Origin: an uncultured bacterium
GTDB taxonomy: Bacteria; Actinomycetota; Coriobacteriia; Coriobacteriales; Coriobacteriaceae
Length of the DNA: 7,481 nt
NCBI GenBank assembly: GCA_905215945.1
Contig: CAJMRZ010000066.1
Coordinates: 1-7,481, forward strand
Reading direction: 5' to 3'
The notes below the pieces were generated by a model. It saw nothing but the letters and a program-made list of their open reading frames with translations, was not told the DNA's origin and made no database searches. The translations under genes were made by a program, and so were the position numbers. Positions 1 through 7,481 of the stretch are shown here, in pieces; position 1 is the stretch's first letter, and each line of letters starts with the position of its first letter.

Positions 1-1326
1 GGCAAGCCGCTGGGCAGCCAGCAGGTTGTAAACAAGCACACAGTGGTCAAGACCAAGACCAAAAAGCTGCCGATCTTCATTACGGCGCTTGCCGGCTGTG
101 CCTGCGGCGCCCTGCTGGTCATCGCGCTCATTATGAGTGGCACGCTCGATATCGGCGGCGGCAGGAACGCCGTGACGGCGGGTGCTTCGGGTTCATCGAC
201 GCAAAAGATCACCATCGACTCCGAGGACACCACGCTGGCCGAGGCCGTTTCTGCCAAGGCCCTGCCCTCCGTGGTTTCTATTACCGCCACTTCGAGCGGC
301 AGCCAGAATGGCTCGCTTTCGCAGTCTGCCGACGAGTCGGACAGCTCGGGCAGCGTCGGCTCGGGCGTTGTGCTCGATACCGAGGGCCACATCCTCACCA
401 ACAACCACGTGGTCGATGGCTACGACCAGTACGTGGTGACCATGGATGACGGCACCACCTACGAGGCCGAGTTCGTGGGCAACGATGCCTCGAGCGACCT
501 GGCCGTCATCAAACTCAAGGACGCCGACGCCTCCAAGCTCACGCCGATCGAGATCGGCGACTCCTCCAAGCTCAACGTGGGCGAGTGGGTCATGGCGATC
601 GGCTCGCCGTTCGGCAACGAGCAGTCTGTCTCCACGGGCATTGTGTCGGCGCTGTATCGCTCCACGGCCATGAGCTCTACCAGCGGCAACACCATCTACG
701 CTAACATGATCCAGACCGATGCCGCCATCAACCCGGGCAACTCCGGCGGCGCGCTCGTCAACGACAACGGCGAGCTCGTGGGCATCAACTCGCTCATCGA
801 GAGCTACTCGGGCTCCAGCTCGGGCGTGGGCTTTGCTATTCCCGTTAACTACGCCAAGAACATTGCCGACCAGATCATCGACGGTAAGACGCCGGTGCAC
901 CCGTACCTGGGCGCCACGCTTTCGAGCGTCAACGCACTCAACGCCCGTACCAACAAGCTCAGCACCGATAGCGGCGCGTACGTGGCGAGCGTTGTCGAGG
1001 ACGGTCCCGCCGCCAAGGCCGGCATCCAGGAGGGCGATGTCATTACCAAGCTGGGCGACGACGAGATCACGAGCGCCGATGGCCTGATCATCGCGCTGCG
1101 CAGCCACGAGGTGGGCGAGAAGGTCGAGATCACGCTCATGCGTGGCAAGGACGAGAAGAAGGTCACCGTCGAGCTGGGCTCCGACGAGGAGTTGCAGAAC
1201 CAGCAGCAGGACGACAGTTCGACCGACACCGGCAACGGCGGTATTACCGACGAGCAGCTGCGCCAGTATCTGGAGGAGCTGCTGGGCCAGCAGGGCCAGG
1301 GTCAAGGTTACGGTCAGGGTTTCTAA
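1..1326 (+). CDS. htrA: HtrA/DegP-type serine protease, membrane-anchored, single PDZ domain (5'-truncated by window edge)
   Basis: This is a trypsin-fold (S1C) envelope protease that degrades or processes misfolded extracytoplasmic proteins. Counting codons from the window edge, 441 residues are visible. A Lys-rich stretch precedes a hydrophobic segment at about 23-48, which looks like an uncleaved signal anchor with the N-terminus inside. The protease domain follows. The catalytic triad is intact: His136 in TNNHVVDG, Asp166 in SSDLAVIKL and Ser248 in NPGNSGGAL. A PDZ domain spans about 299-395, with YLGA at 302-305 as the likely peptide-binding loop. The tail (396-441) is Gln/Gly-rich and ends in GQGQGYGQGF. 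The frame is open to base 1, so the GTG at 43 is probably internal and the true start lies upstream, as HtrA homologues usually carry a longer cytosolic N-terminus. One PDZ domain plus an anchor is closer to DegS/HtrB architecture than to two-PDZ DegP. An intrinsic terminator follows. The family call is very sure; the start is unknown. Confidence 0.95.
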   Translation, partial: GKPLGSQQVVNKHTVVKTKTKKLPIFITALAGCACGALLVIALIMSGTLDIGGGRNAVTAGASGSSTQKITIDSEDTTLAEAVSAKALPSVVSITATSSGSQNGSLSQSADESDSSGSVGSGVVLDTEGHILTNNHVVDGYDQYVVTMDDGTTYEAEFVGNDASSDLAVIKLKDADASKLTPIEIGDSSKLNVGEWVMAIGSPFGNEQSVSTGIVSALYRSTAMSSTSGNTIYANMIQTDAAINPGNSGGALVNDNGELVGINSLIESYSGSSSGVGFAIPVNYAKNIADQIIDGKTPVHPYLGATLSSVNALNARTNKLSTDSGAYVASVVEDGPAAKAGIQEGDVITKLGDDEITSADGLIIALRSHEVGEKVEITLMRGKDEKKVTVELGSDEELQNQQQDDSSTDTGNGGITDEQLRQYLEELLGQQGQGQGYGQGF

Positions 1327-1356
1327 CGAGCCGTATCGCACATACCGATGCCATAG

Positions 1357-1395
1357 GGGGCTGTCCCATCAACGCGGGGCAGCCCCTCTTTTCTT
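1357..1395 (+). terminator. Rho-independent terminator of the htrA gene
   Basis: An 11-bp GC-rich stem (1357-1367 pairing with 1376-1386, with one G-U pair) closes an 8-nt loop. A T-rich tract at 1387-1395 (TCTTTTCTT) follows directly. It lies 30 bp after the htrA stop, as expected for an intrinsic terminator on the + strand. Confidence 0.9.
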
Positions 1396-1397
1396 AT

Positions 1398-1428
1398 TGA
1401 TCCGTTGGGGACGGAGGAAAACGGATCA
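1398..1428. repeat. 9-bp inverted repeat with 13-nt loop (REP-like hairpin)
   Basis: TGATCCGTT (1398-1406) and AACGGATCA (1420-1428) are perfect inverted complements. They are separated by a purine-rich spacer that includes GGGGACGGAGGA. The dyad directly follows the htrA terminator and has no T-tract of its own. It resembles short intergenic dyads that recur in genomes, but only one copy is in this window, so repeat status is inferred. Confidence 0.5.
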
Positions 1429-1463
1429 CTTGTGGCTGGCAAGAGGCCTGGTTCGTAATGGTC

Positions 1464-1666
1464 TGGACAGTTAGTTCAGATACGTATAAATCTGGGGCAG
1501 CTTGGGATGCGTTTTGAGCAATTTTTGATTGGGATGGGGTTTGAATGGGTGTTTGGGAGGGCGAGCGGGACGTTTACATGGTCTCAGGGAGCCCAAATTA
1601 GTTGAAACAGGGGTGTTCGTGCCTAATCCAGCTCTAGGATTTATACGTATCTGAACTAACTGTCCA
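1464..1666. repeat. 203-bp element with perfect 29-bp terminal inverted repeats (MITE-like or large hairpin RNA)
   Basis: The left arm 1464-1492 and right arm 1638-1666 are exact reverse complements over 29 bases. Each begins TGGACAGTTAG when read inward and contains the 8-bp palindrome ATACGTAT. The 145-bp interior encodes no recognisable protein and is G/T-rich. No clean target-site duplication flanks the arms; GTCTGG occurs near both ends (1461-1466 and 1672-1677) but not in duplication position. Possible identities are a non-autonomous miniature transposable element, a structured non-coding RNA, or an invertible segment. The inverted repeat is certain, the identity is not. Confidence 0.75.
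1531..1569 (+). other. G-quadruplex-type cluster of six G-runs
   Basis: Six runs of three or more G lie on the + strand at 1531-1533, 1536-1539, 1547-1549, 1555-1557, 1559-1561 and 1567-1569, with gaps of 2, 7, 5, 1 and 5 nt. This satisfies the usual G3+N1-7 pattern with two runs to spare. It sits inside the 203-bp inverted-repeat element. Whether it folds in vivo is unknown. Confidence 0.55.
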
Positions 1667-1702
1667 CTCCAGTCTGGCGGCTGCCGATTCGGTGCGGTTT
1701 GA

Positions 1703-4002
<2,300 letters not shown>

Positions 4003-4003
<1 letters not shown>

Positions 4004-4182
4004 TGGATATAGAGAATCGCAATTGCTCGCAGGCGGAAGGGCGCACGAGGCACGCCCAAGGGCAGGCAAAAGAGCACCTGATGGCGCGAATTCGCATTGC
4101 GGAACGTGAGCGCTCGGCAGGTGCGTCTCGTGATGCTTTTGAGGCGTTGACCGAGTTAGAGACGAGGCTCGGTCTAGCCTAG
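4003..4182 (+). CDS. Possible 59-aa protein overlapping the ligA stop (unrecognised; may be a remnant)
   Basis: An ATG overlaps the ligA TAA (TAATG), which would allow translational coupling. It opens a 59-codon frame ending at TAG 4180-4182. The product is hydrophilic, with a basic N-terminal half and a charged, helix-prone C-terminal half (MARIRIAERERSAGAS, then ELETRLGLA). The C-terminal half loosely resembles the tail of RelB/Phd-type antitoxins, but I do not recognise a family and there is no toxin partner next to it. No strong Shine-Dalgarno sequence is visible apart from GAGGTG about 12 nt upstream. It could be a real small gene, a decayed antitoxin, or chance. Confidence 0.3.
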
Positions 4183-4284
4183 CGATACAGGCACCGTGAT
4201 CTGCGTCACGTAGGTTGTGGGTTCGTCGCTGATGATATCGTCGATGAGGGCGATTTCGCGTTGCCCCGCTACGCTACCAACCTG
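4174..4284 (-). pseudogene. C-terminal remnant, probably of a MerR-family regulator with GyrI-like effector domain
   Basis: Just past the MATE stop on the same strand, an open frame of 37 sense codons runs from after a TGA (4285-4287) to a TAG (4174-4176). Its last ~28 residues read like a real protein end: REIALIDDI, then SDEPTTYVTQITVPVSLG. The YVTQITVPV ending resembles the YVTEIQIPV-type final strand of GyrI-like effector-binding domains in BmrR-type MerR regulators; that comparison is from memory, not a search. No start, DNA-binding domain or rest of the effector domain is present, and the frame begins inside the MATE 3' end. I infer that a gene downstream of the transporter was deleted down to its C-terminus. 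The MerR-type operator upstream of the MATE gene supports this. A chance frame remains possible. Confidence 0.4.
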
Positions 4285-5615
4285 TCAAAAGCCCCGCGCC
4301 GGTTGAGCGCGGTAAACGCGACAACGCAAATGACTGCCGACAAAATCGATCCGCACGGCGAAGCGATGCCCATGGGAAACAACGTTTCGGAATAGGCGTT
4401 CGACAGCAGCCACGCGCCCGGCACGCGAATGAGCGCCACGGCCAGCACGTTGTGCACAAAGCCGATGTAGCTCTTGCCATACGCGGCGAAAAAGCCGCTA
4501 AAGCAAATGTGGATGCCGGCAAAAATCGCGTCGAAAATATAACTGTGCATATAGCCGGTGCCGGCTGCGACCACTGCGGGGGCCTTGGCAAAAAAGCCAA
4601 TAAACGCCGGTGCCACCAGCCACATCAGCACCGTGATCAGGCAGCCGTACACCACCGAGATGGTCATGGCGTCTTTGAGTACCTGACGTGCGCGGTCGCC
4701 CTTGCCCGCGCCGGCGTTTTGCGCCGTGAGTGCGCTGACGGTGGCGCCCATGGAACTCGGCACAATGAACAAAAAGCTGATCATCTTCTCGACCAGGCCC
4801 ACGGCAGCGGCGTCGACGAGCCCTCGGTGGTTGGCGATGACGGTGATGAACATAAACGCCACCTGGATGCAGCCGTCCTGCACGGCCACAGGCACGCCGA
4901 TCTTAAGAATGCTGCCGAGCACCTCGGGCTGGGGGCGCAGGTCGCTGCGCTTAACGTGGATGTTCGTGCGACGGCTCTTGAGCCACACGAGCGCGAGGGC
5001 AACGCTGGCCGTCTGCGCGGTCACTGTGCCGAGCGCCGCGCCCACGGGGCCGAGCCCCATGTGGCCGATAAACAGAAAATCGAGCGCGATGTTGATGATG
5101 CATGCCACGCCGATCACGTACATGGGCGAGCGCGAATCGCCCAGGCCGCGAAAGATGGCCGAAAGAATGTTGTACGCGGCGATAAAGGGAATGCCTACAA
5201 AGCAAATGCGCAGGTAGGCGGCGGTTCCTTCGACCGCCTCGGCCGGCGTGCCAATGAGTGCCACAATCTGCGGGCAAAGCGCGAGCAGGACAGCGGCCAG
5301 CACCACCGAGACACCCATAAAGAGCGTGATGGTGTTGCCGATGGCGGTTTCGGCGCGGTCGAAGCGGCGCGAGCCCACGGCGTGGCCGACGATGACCGTC
5401 GTTCCCATGGCCAGACCCACGAGCGTCACGGTAATGATATAGAGCGTCTGCGCGCCATTGCCCACGGCGGTGATGCCGGCGGCGCCGCTAAACTGCCCCA
5501 TCATGTACAGGTCGGCCATGCCGTAGAGCATCTGCAAAAAGTACGAGAGCATATAGGGCAGGGCAAAGACCGCGATGGTCTTAAGGACATTGCCGCGTGT
5601 GAGGTCGTGTTCCAT
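4269..5615 (-). CDS. MATE-family multidrug/toxin efflux transporter
   Basis: This is an inner-membrane antiporter predicted to export cationic drugs or metabolites using a Na+ or H+ gradient. The 448 residues match the usual MATE length and give about twelve hydrophobic segments in two halves. The N-terminal signature is clear: MEHDLTRGNVLKTIAVFALP, then a Y-x-x-AD segment (MLYGMADLYMMGQ), AVGNGAQ and MGTTVIVGHAVG. The second half begins around residue 235 (LKIGVPVAVQDGCIQVAFMF). No frameshift or internal stop is visible. The ATG at 5613-5615 has only a weak purine-rich AGAAAG upstream. A MerR-type operator-promoter lies about 40-70 bp upstream, suggesting drug-inducible expression. No T-tract terminator follows the stop; a regulator-like C-terminal fragment does. 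The exact substrate and subfamily (NorM, MepA or DinF) cannot be told from sequence alone. Confidence 0.93.
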   Translation of the reverse strand: MEHDLTRGNVLKTIAVFALPYMLSYFLQMLYGMADLYMMGQFSGAAGITAVGNGAQTLYIITVTLVGLAMGTTVIVGHAVGSRRFDRAETAIGNTITLFMGVSVVLAAVLLALCPQIVALIGTPAEAVEGTAAYLRICFVGIPFIAAYNILSAIFRGLGDSRSPMYVIGVACIINIALDFLFIGHMGLGPVGAALGTVTAQTASVALALVWLKSRRTNIHVKRSDLRPQPEVLGSILKIGVPVAVQDGCIQVAFMFITVIANHRGLVDAAAVGLVEKMISFLFIVPSSMGATVSALTAQNAGAGKGDRARQVLKDAMTISVVYGCLITVLMWLVAPAFIGFFAKAPAVVAAGTGYMHSYIFDAIFAGIHICFSGFFAAYGKSYIGFVHNVLAVALIRVPGAWLLSNAYSETLFPMGIASPCGSILSAVICVVAFTALNRRGAFDRLVA

Positions 5616-5655
5616 GGGCGAGGCTTTCTGGCTGGGTTCGTTTAGCTACCAGTGT

Positions 5656-5686
5656 AGTGAAAACCCTACAACGATTGTAGAGTCAA
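5656..5686 (-). promoter_or_regulatory. MerR-type operator-promoter of the MATE gene
   Basis: On the - strand TTGACT (5681-5686) makes a good -35 hexamer. It is followed by CTACAATCGTTGTAG (5666-5680), a perfect 6-3-6 dyad. A -10-like TTCACT (5656-5661) comes after a 19-bp spacer. An unusually long 19-bp spacer filled by a dyad is the hallmark of promoters that MerR-family activators untwist. Transcription would start near 5649 and give a leader of about 33 nt before the MATE ATG. The -10 match is weak, as is usual for such activated promoters. No intact MerR gene is in the window. Confidence 0.6.
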
Positions 5687-5765
5687 GGTTTATGTTGGCA
5701 GTGGGGCGAAAAAGTCACGCCCCGAGCACGATGCTTTGGTCCCTCCATGCTCCTCACCTCGCCTC

Positions 5766-5830
5766 AAACCATCACAACATTCGACGTTTTTTGCCAAAAT
5801 CGGGAAAAGCATCGAATGTTGTGATGGTTT
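5766..5830. repeat. Palindromic intergenic repeat, copy 1
   Basis: Perfect 19-bp arms (5766-5784 and 5812-5830) start AAACCATCACAACATTCGA and surround a 27-nt centre, GTTTTTTGCC to GGGAAAAGC, that can partly pair through T-A and G-T pairs. As RNA it would form one long imperfect hairpin. The core 5768-5828 matches copy 2 (7010-7070) at 59 of 61 positions in the same orientation. A T5 run follows the right arm on the + strand, so this copy might also act as a terminator. It lies 101 bp before the nuclease-like gene. Confidence 0.85.
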
Positions 5831-5931
5831 TTCTACCACTCGACCGGGTGGAATCGCTTTCTTGCGCACGAAGGTGTGCGGACCCGTGGGCAGGGGAATA
5901 AGGTTGGTTATCCGACTCCATTGGAGGGCTC

Positions 5932-6969
5932 ATGGACCTGCCGATCGTCCTGTCCCATAAGACTGCCTGGCTGTACCACAACGTGGCGCGCCCGTCCGAG
6001 CCGCTCTCGCGAGCAAGCAGCCTATACGATGAGGACTCGCTTGCTAACGAGGCGGAACCGACCGCGAGCCTGCCCAAATTGGGACTCGATGCCAAGGGGC
6101 TGAGGGCTTCAACGGCAGTTGGGATCGTTACCGACTATCTGGTTGCGCTCGGTATTCCACGAGAAGAGCTCGATCATATCGACACGCTCGTCAACTTCGA
6201 TTTTGAGCGCTCGACGCCGGCTGGATTTAGGTGCCACGTGTTTGGGGCGCCGGTACCTCCAGGCCATCTTATCGAGGTGGCAGAGGGCCTTCTGGTGGTT
6301 GATGAGGCCATGTGCTTTGTCCAGGCGGGTTCGTGGATGAGCGAGCTCGAGCAGTTGGAATATGGCTACGAAATCTGCGCCCGATACCATTTGAATCATC
6401 TGTCGACAGGCGATTATATCGAGATGGGGCAGAGGTACACCGTTGCCGACTTGATTGCCTATTGCAATGAGAACCGATCTCGCCAGGGGGCTATACGCGC
6501 GGCCGCCGCGCTCAAGCGCGTGCACGATGGCGCGCGTTCGCCCATGGAGACGGCCACCGCAATCATGGTCGTAGCAAAACGTTCCCAGGGAGGGCTGGGA
6601 TACGCCAAGGTTGAGCTCAACCATTGGGTCGATGTTCCCAACGAGTTCAAATATCTCGCAAAGGCCGGGTATTTCGAAATCGACGTATATGCGCCTGCGA
6701 GCGGTACGGGGATTGAATACAACGGCTCGGACCATCTTGATAAACAGCGCAGCGCGTCGGATGCGGAGCGTATGACCGTGCTGAGCGCGCTGGGCTTTAG
6801 GATGATCGTCCTCACCGGGACTCAGTTTGCCCATCAGCTGCAATTGCATCGGGCGATGAACGCCATCGCGCTCGCTATGGGCCTTAAGTGCGACCGAAGC
6901 GAAGCGTTCCAGAAACGTCAGAATGACCTGCGAGAATTCGTGATTCGGCACTGGGACGGCGGCCTCTAG
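5932..6969 (+). CDS. Predicted AbiEi-like / DUF559 (Vsr-fold) nuclease-like protein
   Basis: This 345-aa soluble protein has two parts. The N-terminal half (about 1-190), with LSHKTAWLY at 7-15, VFGAPVPPG and GLLVVDEAMCFVQ, resembles the winged-helix/AbiEi-like region of many solitary actinobacterial proteins. The C-terminal half has the order expected of a Vsr/DUF559 PD-(D/E)XK-like fold: SPMET with Glu206, EIDVYAP with Asp251, GIEYNGSDH with Glu262 and His268, then a helix and LGFRMIVLT (287-295). Family members usually read EYDG where this one has EYNG, so Asn264 replaces an acidic residue. The ATG has a close GGAGGG (5923-5928). No partner toxin is adjacent. Codon use includes AGG, ATA, CGA and CAT more than ligA, hinting at low expression or transfer. 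Matching palindromic repeats stand on both sides. Family membership comes from remembered motifs; the function is unknown (antitoxin-like regulator, DNA nuclease or repeat-associated protein). Confidence 0.7.
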   Translation: MDLPIVLSHKTAWLYHNVARPSEPLSRASSLYDEDSLANEAEPTASLPKLGLDAKGLRASTAVGIVTDYLVALGIPREELDHIDTLVNFDFERSTPAGFRCHVFGAPVPPGHLIEVAEGLLVVDEAMCFVQAGSWMSELEQLEYGYEICARYHLNHLSTGDYIEMGQRYTVADLIAYCNENRSRQGAIRAAAALKRVHDGARSPMETATAIMVVAKRSQGGLGYAKVELNHWVDVPNEFKYLAKAGYFEIDVYAPASGTGIEYNGSDHLDKQRSASDAERMTVLSALGFRMIVLTGTQFAHQLQLHRAMNAIALAMGLKCDRSEAFQKRQNDLREFVIRHWDGGL

Positions 6970-7009
6970 GGGCGTTCCGGCCCTTCTACGGGGTGCCGTG
7001 GGCAGACAA

Positions 7010-7070
7010 ACCATCACAACATTCAACGTTTTTTGCCAAAAACGGGAAAAGCATCGAATGTTGTGATGGT
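7010..7070. repeat. Palindromic intergenic repeat, copy 2
   Basis: This copy has 15-bp perfect arms (7010-7024 and 7056-7070) and the same centre as copy 1. It differs from copy 1 only at two positions (tcGacg to tcAacg in the left arm, and aaTcggg to aaAcggg in the loop). It begins 41 bp after the stop of the nuclease-like gene, in the same orientation as copy 1. No T-run follows on the + strand, so a general terminator role is unlikely. The rest of the interval up to moaA (7071-7202) shows only the moaA leader. Confidence 0.85.
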
Positions 7071-7190
7071 CTGTGCTGAGGATGGGCTTGGGAAGCCGGT
7101 CTTGCTCGAAGCGACCTGTCCTGTCGTACGGGTGTCGGCGTGATTCTCTCGTGGGGTATTATGTTTTCCGAAGAATAAAACGCCGCGTGA

Positions 7191-7198
7191 GGGGAGGG
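7191..7198 (+). promoter_or_regulatory. Ribosome binding site fixing the GTG start of moaA
   Basis: GGGGAGGG lies 4-5 nt before the GTG at 7203. An in-frame TGA at 7188-7190 rules out any earlier start. Confidence 0.8.
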
Positions 7199-7202
7199 CT
7201 GC

Positions 7203-7481
7203 GTGGACGGGCACGTGCAACATGACGGCTTTGGCCGCGATATCAACTACCTGCGCATTGCCGTTACCGACAAGTGCAATTTCCGCTGCATTTACTGCAT
7301 GCCGGCCGATGGCGTGGCGCCCCGTGCACACGACGAGCTGCTCAGCGCCGAGGAAATCGCCCGCTTTGTGCGCTTGGTGGCGGGGGAGGGCATTCGCCGC
7401 GTGCGCCTGACGGGTGGCGAGCCGCTGGTCAGCCGCCGTATCATTCCGCTCATTCGCGACATCCGTGCGATTCCGCAGATC
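7203..7481 (+). CDS. moaA: GTP 3',8-cyclase MoaA, N-terminal 93 residues (cut by window edge)
   Basis: MoaA is the radical-SAM enzyme that, with MoaC, converts GTP to cyclic pyranopterin monophosphate, the first step of molybdenum cofactor synthesis. The visible part has the family's opening, GRDINYLRIAVTDKCNFRC, with the iron-sulfur cluster cysteines Cys25, Cys29 and Cys32 in CNFRCIYC, followed by MPADG. The SAM-binding GGEP motif is at 71-74 (RLTGGEPLV). A start at GTG 7203 is supported by a strong Shine-Dalgarno and an upstream stop. TATTAT at 7157-7162 could be a -10 box, but no good -35 lies at the right distance. The C-terminal GTP-binding part, with its second cluster, lies beyond the window, as would any moa operon partners. 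Confidence 0.95.
   Translation, partial: MDGHVQHDGFGRDINYLRIAVTDKCNFRCIYCMPADGVAPRAHDELLSAEEIARFVRLVAGEGIRRVRLTGGEPLVSRRIIPLIRDIRAIPQI

Larger units (their letters stand above)
5616..5931. other. Divergent intergenic region between the MATE gene and the nuclease-like gene
   Basis: These 316 bp separate two divergently oriented genes. They hold the MATE operator-promoter (5656-5686), a 6-bp GC hairpin with A-rich loop (GGGGCG 5703-5708 with CGCCCC 5718-5723), the first palindromic repeat (5766-5830), and a small hairpin CCACTC-GACC-GGGTGG (5836-5851). The + strand promoter of the nuclease-like gene must lie in 5830-5920, but I see no convincing -35/-10 pair. No coding frame looks real. Confidence 0.6.

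Noticed and set aside
193..1341. 382-codon open frame antisense to htrA
   Set aside because: It is a shadow of a strongly supported protease gene; the product is Leu/Val/Ala/Arg-rich without domains.
4452..5645. 397-codon + strand frame opposite the MATE gene
   Set aside because: The composition (His, Ala, Gly, Asp-rich) is typical of an antisense frame, while the - strand frame has clear MATE motifs and membrane segments.
5703..5723. GC hairpin as a terminator in the divergent region
   Set aside because: The stem is perfect over 6 bp, but no T-tract follows on either strand and no gene ends nearby.
6109..7026. 305-codon antisense frame over the nuclease-like gene
   Set aside because: No ribosome binding site or domain is visible, and it runs into the palindromic repeat. 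The + strand frame has a Shine-Dalgarno sequence and coherent motifs.
5766..7070. CRISPR array suggested by the repeated palindromes
   Set aside because: There are only two copies, about 1.2 kb apart with a gene between them, and no regular spacers.
7071..7202. Molybdenum cofactor riboswitch ahead of moaA
   Set aside because: The 130-nt leader shows only a small GTTTT/AAAAC hairpin and no recognisable conserved aptamer core.

Overview
The window looks like chromosomal DNA from a high-GC member of the Coriobacteriia, and a Collinsella-type gut actinobacterium is my best guess. This rests on GC-rich third codon positions, many GTG/CGC/GCC codons, and the style of the HtrA, LigA and nuclease-like proteins. 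I could not run a database search, so the taxon is an inference.

Layout, left to right. (1) Positions 1-1326 (+) hold the 3' part of a membrane-anchored HtrA-type serine protease with one PDZ domain. It ends at a clear intrinsic terminator (1357-1395). (2) A 448-bp gene-free stretch (1327-1774) contains that terminator, a 9-bp dyad (1398-1428) and a 203-bp element bounded by perfect 29-bp inverted repeats (1464-1666), with a G-quadruplex-type G-run cluster inside. (3) Positions 1775-4003 (+) encode a full-length NAD-dependent DNA ligase, LigA, with an unusual N-terminal tail and an internal insertion. (4) Positions 4003-4284 are a scar-like junction. It has a 59-codon open frame overlapping the ligA stop, and on the opposite strand what looks like only the last ~30 codons of a MerR/GyrI-type regulator. 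(5) Positions 4269-5615 (-) encode a complete MATE-family efflux transporter, with a MerR-style operator-promoter upstream (5656-5686). (6) Positions 5932-6969 (+) encode a 345-aa protein with an AbiEi-like N-terminal part and a Vsr/DUF559-like nuclease-fold C-terminal part. It is bracketed by two nearly identical 61-bp palindromic repeats (5768-5828 and 7010-7070). (7) Positions 7203-7481 (+) hold the first 93 codons of moaA, the radical-SAM enzyme of molybdenum cofactor synthesis, running off the right edge.

HtrA, LigA and MoaA are ordinary core genes without an obvious functional link. The accessory material lies between them. The two most interesting patterns are the nuclease-like gene framed by matching palindromes, which recalls REPIN/RAYT or cassette arrangements but with a different protein, and the MATE gene that keeps a MerR-type operator while only a C-terminal remnant of a possible cognate regulator remains beside it.
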